Part shown: positions 19,439 to 28,143 of the stretch, piece by piece
Layout of the letters: each line of letters opens with the position of its first letter
Numbering within the stretch: position 1 is the first letter of the stretch
Assembly: GCF_001625325.1 (NCBI RefSeq)
Contig: NZ_JRQQ01000010.1
Coordinates: forward strand, 1-64,000
Source: Croceicoccus estronivorus
Lineage (GTDB): Bacteria > Pseudomonadota > Alphaproteobacteria > Sphingomonadales > Sphingomonadaceae
Direction of reading: 5' to 3'
Length of the DNA: 64,000 nucleotides
The notes under the pieces: generated by a model
The model's database searches: none
Told to the model about the DNA's origin: nothing
The model's input: the letters and a program-made list of their open reading frames with translations, nothing else
Translations under genes and position numbers: made by a program

Positions 19439-20872
19439 TCAGGCCGCGTTGGAGCCTTCGATCCCCAGATCCCCCAGCTTCCGGTAAAGGGTAGAACGCC
19501 CGATGCCGAGGCGACGGGCCACTTCGCTCATCCGGCCGCGATAGTGGCCGATGGCAAGGCGAATAACATCGGCCTCAATCTCTTCTAGCGGCCGCAAATT
19601 GCCGTCTTCGGTATATAGCTCGATTCCGACACCGTCCTGCGCGTTGTTAAGCGAGGCTTGCGTATCTCCCAGCAGCTCGGACAGCTGCGGGAAATCCTGC
19701 GCGGTGAGAGCATCCCCGTCGCAGAACACAGCCGCGCGGAACAGCGTCGCCTGCAACTGGCGCACGTTACCCGGCCAGTCGTAGGCAGAAAGCAGCGCGA
19801 GAGCGCCATCGGTGATACTGAGCGGGCGCAGGCCCGGTTGCTCCCCGATGTGGTGGAGAAAATAGCGGGTCAGGGCTGGGATATCCCCCGGTCGTGCACG
19901 CAGAGGAGGCAATACGACGCGGGTATTGGACAGTGCTTCATAGAGATCGGGACGGAAAGCCCCAGCTGCCACCAGCTCTTCCAATGGCCAGTTGCTCGCC
20001 GAAATGATCCTGACATCCACGCGGAAGCGGTGCTGCGCGCCGATAGGCCGAACCTGTTGCGTTTTCAGAGCTTCGGCCAGCCGGTCTTGCGCTGTCGGCG
20101 GGAGGCGGTCGATCTCATCGAGTACCAGGGTGCCGCCGTCGCAATGCTGCAGCGCGCCGATCTGGCGGTCGAATGCGCCGGGAAAGGCACCTTTTTCATG
20201 GCCGAACAACACGGATTCCACGGAGTTGACCGGGATACCGCCGATGTTGACAATGCGCAGCTGATTTTTCGCTCGGGGACTGGCTGCATGCATGGCATGA
20301 ACGAGCATCTCCTTGCCGGTTCCGCTCTCTCCTTCGATCAGGACACTTCCATGGCCACGCGCGGCTTTCGCAGCTTTCGCCAGGGCAGTGCGAAATTCGG
20401 CATTGGTGCCGATCATGGCATCGAAATCCAGAGTCGCTGCGATCTTTTCCGTCAGCGGCTGCAACTCGTCACGAGGTGCTTCACGGGTCGTTGCGCTGCG
20501 CAGCGCCTGCATGAGGCGGTCGGGCGAAACCGGCTTGACGAGATAGTCCGTCGCGCCTGCGCGCATGGCTTCGACTGCCAGCAATGGGCTGGCACTGGTG
20601 GTCAGCATCAGGATCGGCAAGGCCGGGCGTCGCGATTTCAATTCGGAAATTAGAGCGCAGGCGTCATCGCCAGGAACCCATTGGTCGAGGATGATCGCAC
20701 CCAATTGCATGCCCTGGCGTGTGCCGAGCGTGGCAATGGCCGTTTCCGAATCGCGCACGATCAATGACCGCCAGCCTTCGCGTGCGGCGAGCGCACTGAT
20801 CAGCCGGCTCTGTGCCGGTTCATCGTCGATCAGCATCAACAGTCGCTCTTCGCTTTCGCTCATGGTCCTCAT
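19439..20872 (-). CDS. NtrC-family response regulator with altered GAFTGA motif
   Basis: A 477-aa receiver-AAA+-Fis HTH protein. Receiver (10-125): acidic pair Asp16-Asp17, phospho-acceptor Asp63, Thr91/Thr92 and Lys113 are all present. AAA+ domain: Walker A GESGTGKE (181-188), Walker B LVLDEID (249-255). The sigma54-contacting loop reads GAFPGA (228-233), with Pro replacing the key Thr. The C-terminal Fis-type HTH is intact (EVARRLGIGRSTLYRKL). No histidine kinase is adjacent, so the signal is unknown. Convergent with folP. Confidence 0.88.
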   Translation of the reverse strand: MRTMSESEERLLMLIDDEPAQSRLISALAAREGWRSLIVRDSETAIATLGTRQGMQLGAIILDQWVPGDDACALISELKSRRPALPILMLTTSASPLLAVEAMRAGATDYLVKPVSPDRLMQALRSATTREAPRDELQPLTEKIAATLDFDAMIGTNAEFRTALAKAAKAARGHGSVLIEGESGTGKEMLVHAMHAASPRAKNQLRIVNIGGIPVNSVESVLFGHEKGAFPGAFDRQIGALQHCDGGTLVLDEIDRLPPTAQDRLAEALKTQQVRPIGAQHRFRVDVRIISASNWPLEELVAAGAFRPDLYEALSNTRVVLPPLRARPGDIPALTRYFLHHIGEQPGLRPLSITDGALALLSAYDWPGNVRQLQATLFRAAVFCDGDALTAQDFPQLSELLGDTQASLNNAQDGVGIELYTEDGNLRPLEEIEADVIRLAIGHYRGRMSEVARRLGIGRSTLYRKLGDLGIEGSNAA

Positions 20873-21026
20873 CTGTCCCTAATTGGTACGGACCGACGAA
20901 TAACGCGGGGGAGTAAAGAGCTGATTAAGCTTACCACCGGGTCAGCGGTTGGCTTGGGGGTAAGTCGGATCACTCAATCAAACCGAGCCTTGACGACAGG
21001 CGACGGAAAGCTAGAGCAGGCGCGAT

Positions 21027-21052
21027 GCGGCCTCGGATTGGCCGCTTTTATT
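21027..21052 (+). terminator. Terminator-like hairpin in the pnt leader
   Basis: GCGGCC (21027-21032) pairs with GGCCGC (21040-21045) around a 7-nt loop, followed by TTTTATT. It lies 19 nt before the first gene of the pnt operon and no plus-strand gene precedes it, so it may be an attenuator. A TTGACG at 20990-20995 could be the -35 element of the leader transcript. Confidence 0.5.
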
Positions 21053-21071
21053 GAACTGGGGAAGGCGATTT

Positions 21072-21197
21072 ATGGCTTCTGGGAATAACATGAAGGCCGC
21101 AGAACAATCCTACGAAAACTTCGTTACCTTGGTGAAATGGGCAACGCCGATTTGTGCGCTGGTTGCTCTGCTGGTTATCGTCCTGATCGCTAATTGA
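21072..21197 (+). CDS. Small membrane peptide, aa3-type cytochrome oxidase subunit IV-like
   Basis: A 41-aa peptide with a polar N-terminus (MASGNNMKAAEQSYENF) and one membrane helix (about 20-39). This layout, a Tyr/Phe-containing amphipathic start followed by a single helix, matches the small bacterial aa3 oxidase subunit IV family, which in alphaproteobacteria is often placed just before pntA. GGGGAAGG at 21055-21062 gives a strong ribosome site. Its stop codon overlaps the pntA start (TGATG), so pntA translation is probably coupled to it. Confidence 0.72.
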   Translation: MASGNNMKAAEQSYENFVTLVKWATPICALVALLVIVLIAN

Positions 21198-22330
21198 TGG
21201 CAGGTCAGACCAGGATTGCGGTCCTCAAGGAACGGGCCGCAGGAGAAAGCCGTGTTTCCGCAACTCCCGAGACGGTAAAGAAATTTATCGCGCTCGGTGC
21301 TGCTGTGGCGGTCGAGCAGGGCGCAGGCGAACGAGCATCCATCGGCGACGCTGTCTACCGGGAAGCCGGGGCAGAAGTGGGGCCGTTGGATAGTGTCGTC
21401 AAGGATGCCGACATCGTTTTCGGTGTTCAGGGGCCGGACCCGGCGCTGCTGGCCGGGGCGAAGCCGGGCGTGTGGCTGGCCGCTGTGCTCGATCCCTTCG
21501 GGCAAAGGGCGCGAATCGATTCTTATGCTTCCGCCGGAATCGAGGCGCTGGCGATGGAATTCATGCCGCGTATCACGCGTGCGCAATCCATGGACGTGCT
21601 TTCGAGCCAGTCGAACCTCGCCGGTTACAAGGCTGTCATCGCGGCGGCCGATACTTACGGGCGTGCCTTTCCGATGATGATGACTGCGGCGGGCACGATT
21701 ACCGCCGCGCGGGTCTTCGTCATGGGCGTGGGTGTTGCCGGCTTGCAGGCGATCGCGACAGCGCGCCGTCTGGGCGCGCAAGTTTCAGCAACCGACGTGC
21801 GATCCGCGACGAAGGAACAGATTCAATCACTTGGTGCCAAGCCGATCTTCGTGGAAGAAGTCGCTGGCATCGAGGGTGAAGGGCAGGGTGGCTATGCCAC
21901 CGAAATGTCGGAAGAATACCAGAAGGCGCAAGCTGCACTGGTATCGTCCCACATTGCCAAGCAGGATATCGTAATCACGACGGCGCTGATTCCGGGTCGT
22001 GCCGCTCCGCGGCTGATTTCCGATGCACAGATCGCGACGATGAAGCCCGGCAGCGTGATTTTCGATCTCGCGGTTGGGCAAGGGGGGAATGTCGAGGGTT
22101 CGGTTGCCGATCAGGTCGTCGAGAAACACGGCGTCAAGATCATGGGTTACTCGAACACGCCGGCCCATCTTGCGGCGGATGCTTCGGCCCTGTTTTCGCG
22201 CAATCTCTATAATTTCCTGTCGGCCTTCTGGGACAATGAGGCGGGCAAACCCGTGCTGGACGAGGAAATCGGCAATGCCGTGCGGCTTACGCAAGCCGGC
22301 AAGGTCGTTAACGAACGGCTGCTCGGGTGA
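21197..22330 (+). CDS. pntA: NAD(P) transhydrogenase subunit alpha, part 1
   Basis: A 377-aa soluble NAD(H)-binding domain I of the proton-translocating transhydrogenase, which makes NADPH from NADH using the proton gradient. Family motifs: RVSATPETVKKF near the start, the RAQSMDVLSSQSNLAGYKAV dimer/nucleotide region and the Rossmann loop VMGVGVAGLQAIATA. ATG at 21197 overlaps the stop of the upstream peptide; it has no Shine-Dalgarno of its own. Split alpha subunits (pntA plus pntAB) are the normal alphaproteobacterial form. Confidence 0.94.
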   Translation: MAGQTRIAVLKERAAGESRVSATPETVKKFIALGAAVAVEQGAGERASIGDAVYREAGAEVGPLDSVVKDADIVFGVQGPDPALLAGAKPGVWLAAVLDPFGQRARIDSYASAGIEALAMEFMPRITRAQSMDVLSSQSNLAGYKAVIAAADTYGRAFPMMMTAAGTITAARVFVMGVGVAGLQAIATARRLGAQVSATDVRSATKEQIQSLGAKPIFVEEVAGIEGEGQGGYATEMSEEYQKAQAALVSSHIAKQDIVITTALIPGRAAPRLISDAQIATMKPGSVIFDLAVGQGGNVEGSVADQVVEKHGVKIMGYSNTPAHLAADASALFSRNLYNFLSAFWDNEAGKPVLDEEIGNAVRLTQAGKVVNERLLG

Positions 22331-22347
22331 GAGGGAATAACTAAGTC

Positions 22348-22632
22348 ATGGACTTCATCAATATCCTTTCGATCTTCGTAATGGCCTGCTTCGTCGGGTA
22401 TTATGTGGTGTGGTCGGTTACTCCGGCTCTTCACACGCCGCTTATGGCGGTGACCAACGCGATTTCTTCGGTCATTATCGTTGGGGCGCTGATCGCTGCG
22501 GCCGCAGCGGGCAGCCCGGTGGCCAAATGGCTTGGCCTTGCTGGGGTGGTGCTGGCCAGCATCAACATTTTTGGCGGCTTCGCCGTTACCGAGCGCATGC
22601 TCGCAATGTACAAGAAGAAGGAGCGCAAATAA
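22348..22632 (+). CDS. pntAB: NAD(P) transhydrogenase subunit alpha, part 2
   Basis: A 94-aa membrane protein with three helices (about 4-25, 33-55 and 60-80) forming part of proton channel domain II. Motifs GYYVVWSVTPALHTPLMAVTNAISS and NIFGGFAVTERML are strongly conserved in this subunit. It starts 17 bp after pntA, and its stop overlaps the pntB start by one base (TAATG). Confidence 0.94.
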   Translation: MDFINILSIFVMACFVGYYVVWSVTPALHTPLMAVTNAISSVIIVGALIAAAAAGSPVAKWLGLAGVVLASINIFGGFAVTERMLAMYKKKERK

Positions 22633-24227
22633 TGGGCTCTCCTCGCTTCCTGTCTCCCGCACGGGCGGGGCACCAGTTGTTGCGCTCGGGCGCAGTGCGT
22701 TGGGCTTCTGCCTTTGCGGGGCTGTCGGCATTTCTGGCCACGACAGCGCAAGCTGCCGATTTCGCGTCAGGCGATCTTCCGCTGCATGTGGGGAATGCCT
22801 CGATTGCGGACGCTGCGGCGCATATGCCGCTGCCTGCGTGGGCATTGATCGCTTATCTCATTTCGGGCGTACTCTTCATTCTCGCGCTGCGGGGGCTGAG
22901 TTCACCTGCGTCTTCGCGTCGGGGCAATCGCTTCGGCATGATCGGCATGCTGATCGCGGTGGTTACGACTCTGGTGACCCATTCGGTAGCGACCTTGCCG
23001 GAAATCGCGATTGCGATTGCGATTGGTGGCGGGATCGGTTTCGTCATCGCCCGCAAGATTGCGATGACCGACATGCCCCAGCTTGTCGCTGCATTTCACT
23101 CGCTCGTCGGCCTGGCCGCGGTTTTGGTGGGGCTTGCTGCCTACTTCAACCCGGATGCGTTCGGCATTCTGTTGCCCGATGGGACGATCAATCCGGTCAG
23201 CCGGGTGGAAATGGGCCTCGGTATCGCCATCGGCGCGATCACCTTCTCCGGTTCGGTGATCGCTTTCCTGAAACTCGCCGGCAAGATGAGCGGTGCGCCG
23301 ATCATGCTTCCGGGCCGCCATATCATCAATCTCGGCACATTGGCGCTGATCGTGGGTCTGACGGGGTATTTCACTACCGATCAGTCGATCGAAGTGATTG
23401 CCGCGATCACGTTGCTGTCGTTTATCATCGGTTTCCTGCTGATCATCCCGATCGGCGGCGCAGACATGCCGGTGGTTGTTTCCATGCTCAATTCCTATTC
23501 GGGTTGGGCCGCGGCGGCGATGGGCTTCACGCTGCATAACACCGCGATGATCATTACCGGCGCGCTGGTGGGTTCTTCGGGTGCGATCCTGTCGTACATC
23601 ATGTGCCGGGCAATGAATCGCAGCTTCATTTCGGTGATTGCTGGCGGTTTCGGTGCGGACGATGGCGGATCGGGCGGTGCCGGAGCGGCCAAGTCCGATC
23701 GTCCCTGGAAGCGGGGCAGTGCGGAAGATGCGGCTTTCCTGCTGAAGGAAGCGCAAAACGTCATCATTATTCCGGGCTACGGCATGGCCGTCGCACAGGC
23801 GCAGCATACGCTGCGTGAGATGGGCGATCTGCTGAAGGAAGAAGGCGTCAACGTAAAATACGCGATTCACCCGGTAGCGGGGCGTATGCCTGGCCACATG
23901 AACGTGCTGCTGGCCGAGGCCAATGTCCCGTATGACGAGGTGTTTGAGCTGGAAGATATCAATAGCGAGTTCGCACAGGCCGATGTCGCTTTCATCATCG
24001 GTGCGAATGACGTTGTTAATCCAGCAGCGAAGAGCGACAAGTCGAGCCCGATCTATGGCATGCCGGTGTTCGATGTGGACAAGGCAAAGACGATCTTCTT
24101 CATCAAGCGTTCCATGGGCGGTGTCGGTTATTCCGGGGTCGATAACGATGTGTTCTATATGGACCAGACCATGATGCTGCTTGGCGATGCCAAGAAAATG
24201 GTTGAGGAAATCATCAAGTCGCTCTGA
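22632..24227 (+). CDS. pntB: NAD(P) transhydrogenase subunit beta
   Basis: A 531-aa subunit: a membrane part (about residues 75-330) and a C-terminal NADP(H)-binding domain III with the GYGMAVAQAQ nucleotide loop and the later GANDVVNPAAKSD stretch. Family members usually start near the first membrane helix; here about 70 extra residues precede it and include a signal-peptide-like segment (AFAGLSAFLATTAQA-ADF). The ATG at 22632 overlaps the pntAB stop, so the extension is probably translated. An intrinsic terminator follows. Confidence 0.93.
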   Translation: MGSPRFLSPARAGHQLLRSGAVRWASAFAGLSAFLATTAQAADFASGDLPLHVGNASIADAAAHMPLPAWALIAYLISGVLFILALRGLSSPASSRRGNRFGMIGMLIAVVTTLVTHSVATLPEIAIAIAIGGGIGFVIARKIAMTDMPQLVAAFHSLVGLAAVLVGLAAYFNPDAFGILLPDGTINPVSRVEMGLGIAIGAITFSGSVIAFLKLAGKMSGAPIMLPGRHIINLGTLALIVGLTGYFTTDQSIEVIAAITLLSFIIGFLLIIPIGGADMPVVVSMLNSYSGWAAAAMGFTLHNTAMIITGALVGSSGAILSYIMCRAMNRSFISVIAGGFGADDGGSGGAGAAKSDRPWKRGSAEDAAFLLKEAQNVIIIPGYGMAVAQAQHTLREMGDLLKEEGVNVKYAIHPVAGRMPGHMNVLLAEANVPYDEVFELEDINSEFAQADVAFIIGANDVVNPAAKSDKSSPIYGMPVFDVDKAKTIFFIKRSMGGVGYSGVDNDVFYMDQTMMLLGDAKKMVEEIIKSL

Positions 24228-24257
24228 CGCGCGGCTTTGTGATTTTTCAGTGAAAAG

Positions 24258-24287
24258 AGGCGGTTCCATATCTGGAGCCGCCTTTTT
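24258..24287 (+). terminator. Intrinsic terminator of the pnt operon
   Basis: An 11-bp stem with one G-U pair (AGGCGGTTCCA 24258-24268 with 24273-24283), a TATC loop and TTTT at 24284-24287, 30 bp after the pntB stop. Confidence 0.85.
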
Positions 24288-24363
24288 CTGTCTCCAGTGA
24301 TCGCACGAGAGGCCCGATCTAACGCCCGGCCATTGTCACGGGTAACGTTGTAGCAAGGTTGAT

Positions 24364-25110
24364 ATGGCCTTAATTGGTACGGATTCACTAAGGGCACAGC
24401 AGGGAAACACCGCATTGCGTAAACTCGGCCTGATCGGCGGCATGAGCTGGGTCTCCACCCGGACATACTACGAACATATCAATCGCATCATTCAATTGCG
24501 TCGCGACCCTCACGCGAGCGCGCCGATGCTCCTCGAAAATCTCGATTTCACCAATCTGCGAGGTCTGACCAGCAGCGAAGACTGGGACCGTGCAGGGGGT
24601 ATCCTGGTCGATTCCGCCAAGAGACTGGCCGACGCCGGGGTCGGTGCCCTGCTGATCGGGGCGAATTCGATGCACAAGGTTTACGACCGTGTCGCCGAAG
24701 CGGTCGACATTCCCGTCATTCACATCGCCGAGTGTGTTGGGGAAAGAATGGGCCGCGACGGAGTGAAAACCGCAGCGTTGATCGGCAGCAGCAATGTGAT
24801 GACAGAAAGCTTCTACCGCGAGAGGCTGGTTGCCCACGGAGTCGACTTGCTGCCGCCGGACATGAAGAACACCGAGACCCTTGACCGGATCATTTACAAT
24901 CAACTGACCTGCGGCAAGGTAACCCGCGATGCGCAGCGCGCGCTGAAAACGATCATTACAGTGAAGGCGCAGGAGGGGGCGCGGGCGATTGTTCTTGCCT
25001 GTACCGAGCTGGAACTGGTTGTGGACGTCGACGCCAATGTCCTGCCGATCTATGACTGCACGCGGATCCATGCGGAAAAAGCAGCGGCGTGGATCTTGGG
25101 TGACGAGTGA
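24364..25110 (+). CDS. Aspartate/glutamate racemase family protein
   Basis: A 248-aa protein of the PLP-independent Asp/Glu racemase superfamily. Residues 20-29 (KLGLIGGMSW) are the usual N-terminal signature, so a TTG at 24415 is an alternative start; the ATG at 24364 has AAGG just upstream. The second catalytic cysteine is present (Cys213 in ACTELELV). The first is not: the usual CNT motif reads GANSMHK, with Ala100. One-cysteine members such as E. coli YgeA exist, so it may be a related racemase or lyase rather than a classical aspartate racemase. Confidence 0.8.
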   Translation: MALIGTDSLRAQQGNTALRKLGLIGGMSWVSTRTYYEHINRIIQLRRDPHASAPMLLENLDFTNLRGLTSSEDWDRAGGILVDSAKRLADAGVGALLIGANSMHKVYDRVAEAVDIPVIHIAECVGERMGRDGVKTAALIGSSNVMTESFYRERLVAHGVDLLPPDMKNTETLDRIIYNQLTCGKVTRDAQRALKTIITVKAQEGARAIVLACTELELVVDVDANVLPIYDCTRIHAEKAAAWILGDE

Positions 25111-25188
25111 AGTTGCTCCAAAAACGGCCATGTGTTCACTGATGACCCCATTGCGTTAACCCTTCACCGGGCCTAGTTCGCACAGCGC

Positions 25189-26349
25189 ATGAACCGCGCG
25201 CCCTATGCCTCTGATCCCGCGATTTCGCGCGGCCGTGAATTTCCGGAAGACCGGGCTGGTACCCGGGGACCGCGAAGCGAGTTTCAGCGTGACCGGGACC
25301 GGATCATTCATTCAATCTCGTTTCGCCGGCTACGCCATAAGACCCAGGTGTTTATTGCGCCTGACGGCGACCATTACCGAGTTCGCCTGACGCACAGTAT
25401 CGAAGTCGCGCAAGTGGGGCGTGTGGTGGCCCGCGCGCTGGGCCTCGATGAAGATCTGACAGAGGCTTTGTGCCTTGCCCACGACATCGGCCATCCCCCG
25501 TTTGGCCATGCGGGGGAAAAGGCGCTGGACGGAGCGCTGCGGAACCGCGGCGGTTTCGATCACAATGCCATGGCCATGCGCATGCTGATGCGGCTCGACA
25601 GCCCCTATTGCGATCATGTCGGCCTGAACCTGACATGGGAGCTGTTGGAAGGCCTTGCCAAGCATAACGGGCCGGTTGCCCAACCGAATTGGGCGCTGGA
25701 AGAGCTGGACGCCGCTTTCCCGGTGGAATTGAACAGCTGGCCGTCGCTCGAAGCGCAGGTTGCGGCGTTGTCCGACGACATCGCCTACGACAATCACGAT
25801 ATAGATGACGGGCTGCGTGCCGGGTTCCTGCAACTGGACGATCTGCTCACTCTGGATTTCGTCGCGGATCAGTGGAGAGCCGTTGAAAAACGTTTTCCCC
25901 ATGCCGCTCGCGACAGCCAGCTGCGCGAACTTGTACGCGGACAGATCGGGCTGATGGTCAATGACCTGCTCGACCATACGCGGGCCCAGCTGAACGGTGT
26001 GGATTCAGTGAACGAAGTGCGGGCTGCCGGACGGCCGCTTGCCGGTTTCTCACCTGAATTTGCTGCGCAGGAACGGGCGTTGAAATCGTTCATGTATGCG
26101 AGGCTCTATAATCACCCCGATCAGGTCGCCACGGCAGAGCGGGCGCGTGAAGTGATTGCATCTCTGTTCGCCGCCTATGAACAGGACCCGGCTTTGATGG
26201 CGGATGGCTGGGCAACGCAGGTCCCTGGAGATGAACCGGAACGTAGCAGGCATATCGTGGACTTCATTGCCGGCATGACGGATCGCTATGCGATCGATTG
26301 CTATGCGGCGATTTACGGGAGGATTCCGGAGGGCTTGCGCAATGTCTAG
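25189..26349 (+). CDS. dgt: dGTPase-like HD-domain triphosphohydrolase
   Basis: A 386-aa HD-domain enzyme that removes triphosphate from dNTPs. Metal-binding His69 (RLTHSIEV) and His98-Asp99 (AHDIGHPPFGHAGE) are intact, with SFRRLRHKTQVF ahead of them and DDIAYDNHDIDDGLRAG further on. The length fits the dGTPase-like type 2 group. Its end overlaps the next gene by 8 bp. Confidence 0.92.
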   Translation: MNRAPYASDPAISRGREFPEDRAGTRGPRSEFQRDRDRIIHSISFRRLRHKTQVFIAPDGDHYRVRLTHSIEVAQVGRVVARALGLDEDLTEALCLAHDIGHPPFGHAGEKALDGALRNRGGFDHNAMAMRMLMRLDSPYCDHVGLNLTWELLEGLAKHNGPVAQPNWALEELDAAFPVELNSWPSLEAQVAALSDDIAYDNHDIDDGLRAGFLQLDDLLTLDFVADQWRAVEKRFPHAARDSQLRELVRGQIGLMVNDLLDHTRAQLNGVDSVNEVRAAGRPLAGFSPEFAAQERALKSFMYARLYNHPDQVATAERAREVIASLFAAYEQDPALMADGWATQVPGDEPERSRHIVDFIAGMTDRYAIDCYAAIYGRIPEGLRNV

Positions 26350-27076
26350 CCGACGGATCCTGTTGATTGGCGCAACCGGGTTGATCGGTCAGGCAGTGAT
26401 GGCATGTGCCGTGGGTTATGAACCCGTGCGGCTGGCTGCAGTCGCTCGTCGCAGAGTGGCGTTGCCCCAGGGCGCACGAATGGAAATGTTCGTTGCCGGT
26501 ACGGAACACTGGCCTGAGATTATCGAGTCCATGCGACCGGATGCTGTCGTCTGCGCACTGGGCACGACCTGGCGCAAGGCCGGGCGGGACGAAGATGCCT
26601 TTCGTGCGGTGGATGAGAAGCTGGTTCTGGATGTTGCTCGTGCGACCAGGGACGCCGATATTCGGCAGCTGATTGTCGTTTCATCGATTGGAGCGGATCG
26701 GCGGAGCCGCCATCTCTATCTGCGCGTGAAGGGCGAGGTTGAGGATGCCTTGCAGAAGATGCGCTTTGGCCGCCTCGATATTCTTCGGCCGGGCCTCCTT
26801 CGTGGGCATCGCGTGGAGGATCCGCGCCCGCGTGAACAATTGGCGATGTGGTTCAGCCCGATCATGGATATGTTCCTGCAAGGGGGAAATCGCCGGTTGA
26901 GATCTATTTCCGCCAAGCGAATGGCGGAGGCGATTCTGGAACTGGCGCAGGAAAAGGCGGGGGGGCGTTTCGTGCATGAGCATGACAGCATAATGCGGGC
27001 GGCGCGGCGCTTCGAACGGGATCTCGCAGACAAGGAAGTCGCTCAGGGCAAGCGGGCCGAGAGGAAGCTGGCCTGA
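26342..27076 (+). CDS. NAD(P)-binding protein, HTATIP2/atypical SDR-like
   Basis: A 244-aa Rossmann-fold protein. The nucleotide motif GATGLIG is at 10-16, followed by VVCALGTTWRKAG, the VVSSIGADRRS strand and a YLRVKGEVEDAL helix; the Tyr-x-x-x-Lys pair of this group is present. It resembles HTATIP2/TIP30-like and NAD-dependent epimerase-like proteins. Substrate unknown. The ATG at 26342 lies inside the end of dgt (8-bp overlap), so it is probably cotranslated with it. Confidence 0.82.
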   Translation: MSSRRILLIGATGLIGQAVMACAVGYEPVRLAAVARRRVALPQGARMEMFVAGTEHWPEIIESMRPDAVVCALGTTWRKAGRDEDAFRAVDEKLVLDVARATRDADIRQLIVVSSIGADRRSRHLYLRVKGEVEDALQKMRFGRLDILRPGLLRGHRVEDPRPREQLAMWFSPIMDMFLQGGNRRLRSISAKRMAEAILELAQEKAGGRFVHEHDSIMRAARRFERDLADKEVAQGKRAERKLA

Positions 27077-27131
27077 TACACCTCTGACCTGCTATCGGGT
27101 TTGCTCGGACGACGGGGGAGGGGATTTTCGG

Positions 27132-28139
27132 ATGATCCAGCGCGCGACCAATCTTTTTGCGCTGTGGACGGTGATGGGTACGCTGTGGGCGTGGCTGGTC
27201 CCGGAACATTTCATATGGGTCGCCGACGGCTCTATCCGCCCTTTCGGTCAGCCGCTGATCAGCGTCCTGCTGGGCGTCATCATGCTTGGCATGGGCATTA
27301 CTCTCTCGTTCGACGATTTCCGGCGCGTATTCGCCATGCCACGGTGTGTGGTGGCAGGCGTTGTCCTGCAATTCACGATTATGCCAGTGACTGGCGTGGT
27401 GCTGGCCCATGCACTTGGCCTGGCGCCTGGCCTCGCTGTGGGGCTCATTCTTGTTTCATGTTGCCCCGGTGGGACGGCTTCGAATGTGATAACCTATATG
27501 GCGCGGGCAAACGTGGCGCTGTCTGTCACGATGACAATGGCGTCGACTCTTGTTGCCATAGCGTTGACGCCGCTACTGACAGGCTGGCTGGCCGGCGTGT
27601 TCGTCGAAATCGATCGCTGGAGCCTGTTTCGCGAGATGGTGGCGATTGTTCTGTTGCCGGTTATCGCAGGGGTGCTTCTCAACCGTTACATGCCCAAGGT
27701 CACGAAGCTGGCAGCCAATGCCTCGCCGATGCTGTCGGTTTTGACAGTCGTGTTGATCGTAGGCGGCATTATTGCGAAGTCGAAGCCACTGATCGAGGCA
27801 AATTTCGGGATACTGCTGCTCTCAGTCCTGCTGCTGCATGCGTCCGGGTTTGGGCTCGGCTATCTTCTGGCGCGCGTGCTGGGCCTTGGCAGTGCCGAAC
27901 AGCGAACAGTGGGCATTGAAGTCGGAATGCAAAACAGTGGCCTTGGCGCGACCCTGGCTTCCTCTCCTTCGTTCACTGCCCAATTTCCGAACCCGCTTCA
28001 GGCTGCTTTGGCTCCTGTGCCCAGCGCGTTGTCCTCCGTCTGTCATGTCCTGATCGGTAGCCTGCTTGCGGCTGTGTGGCGGAGGCAGCCGCCAGTCGCC
28101 TCTGCTGAGATCGGCGCGCCCGCCGTGGCCGAAAGCTGA
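27132..28139 (+). CDS. Bile acid:sodium symporter (BASS) family transporter
   Basis: A 335-aa membrane protein with about nine or ten helices. The early segments GVIMLGMGITLSFDDF and SCCPGGTASNVITYMA, and the late EVGMQNSGLGATLA, are the sodium- and substrate-site signatures of the BASS family. Sodium-coupled uptake of organic acids or bile-salt-like compounds is likely; the substrate is unknown. It is followed 4 bp later by an ABA4-like gene, so an operon of three genes runs to 29189. Confidence 0.9.
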   Translation: MIQRATNLFALWTVMGTLWAWLVPEHFIWVADGSIRPFGQPLISVLLGVIMLGMGITLSFDDFRRVFAMPRCVVAGVVLQFTIMPVTGVVLAHALGLAPGLAVGLILVSCCPGGTASNVITYMARANVALSVTMTMASTLVAIALTPLLTGWLAGVFVEIDRWSLFREMVAIVLLPVIAGVLLNRYMPKVTKLAANASPMLSVLTVVLIVGGIIAKSKPLIEANFGILLLSVLLLHASGFGLGYLLARVLGLGSAEQRTVGIEVGMQNSGLGATLASSPSFTAQFPNPLQAALAPVPSALSSVCHVLIGSLLAAVWRRQPPVASAEIGAPAVAES

Positions 28140-28143
28140 ACTC

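Noticed and set aside
22902-24269. Open frame (455 codons) opposite pntB
   Set aside because: Shadow frame rich in His/Arg; pntB is supported by strong motifs and operon context.
20881-24384. A 13-base repeat AATTGGTACGGA-like at 20880 and 24372
   Set aside because: A 13-base match is expected by chance many times in 64 kb and the copies have no common context.
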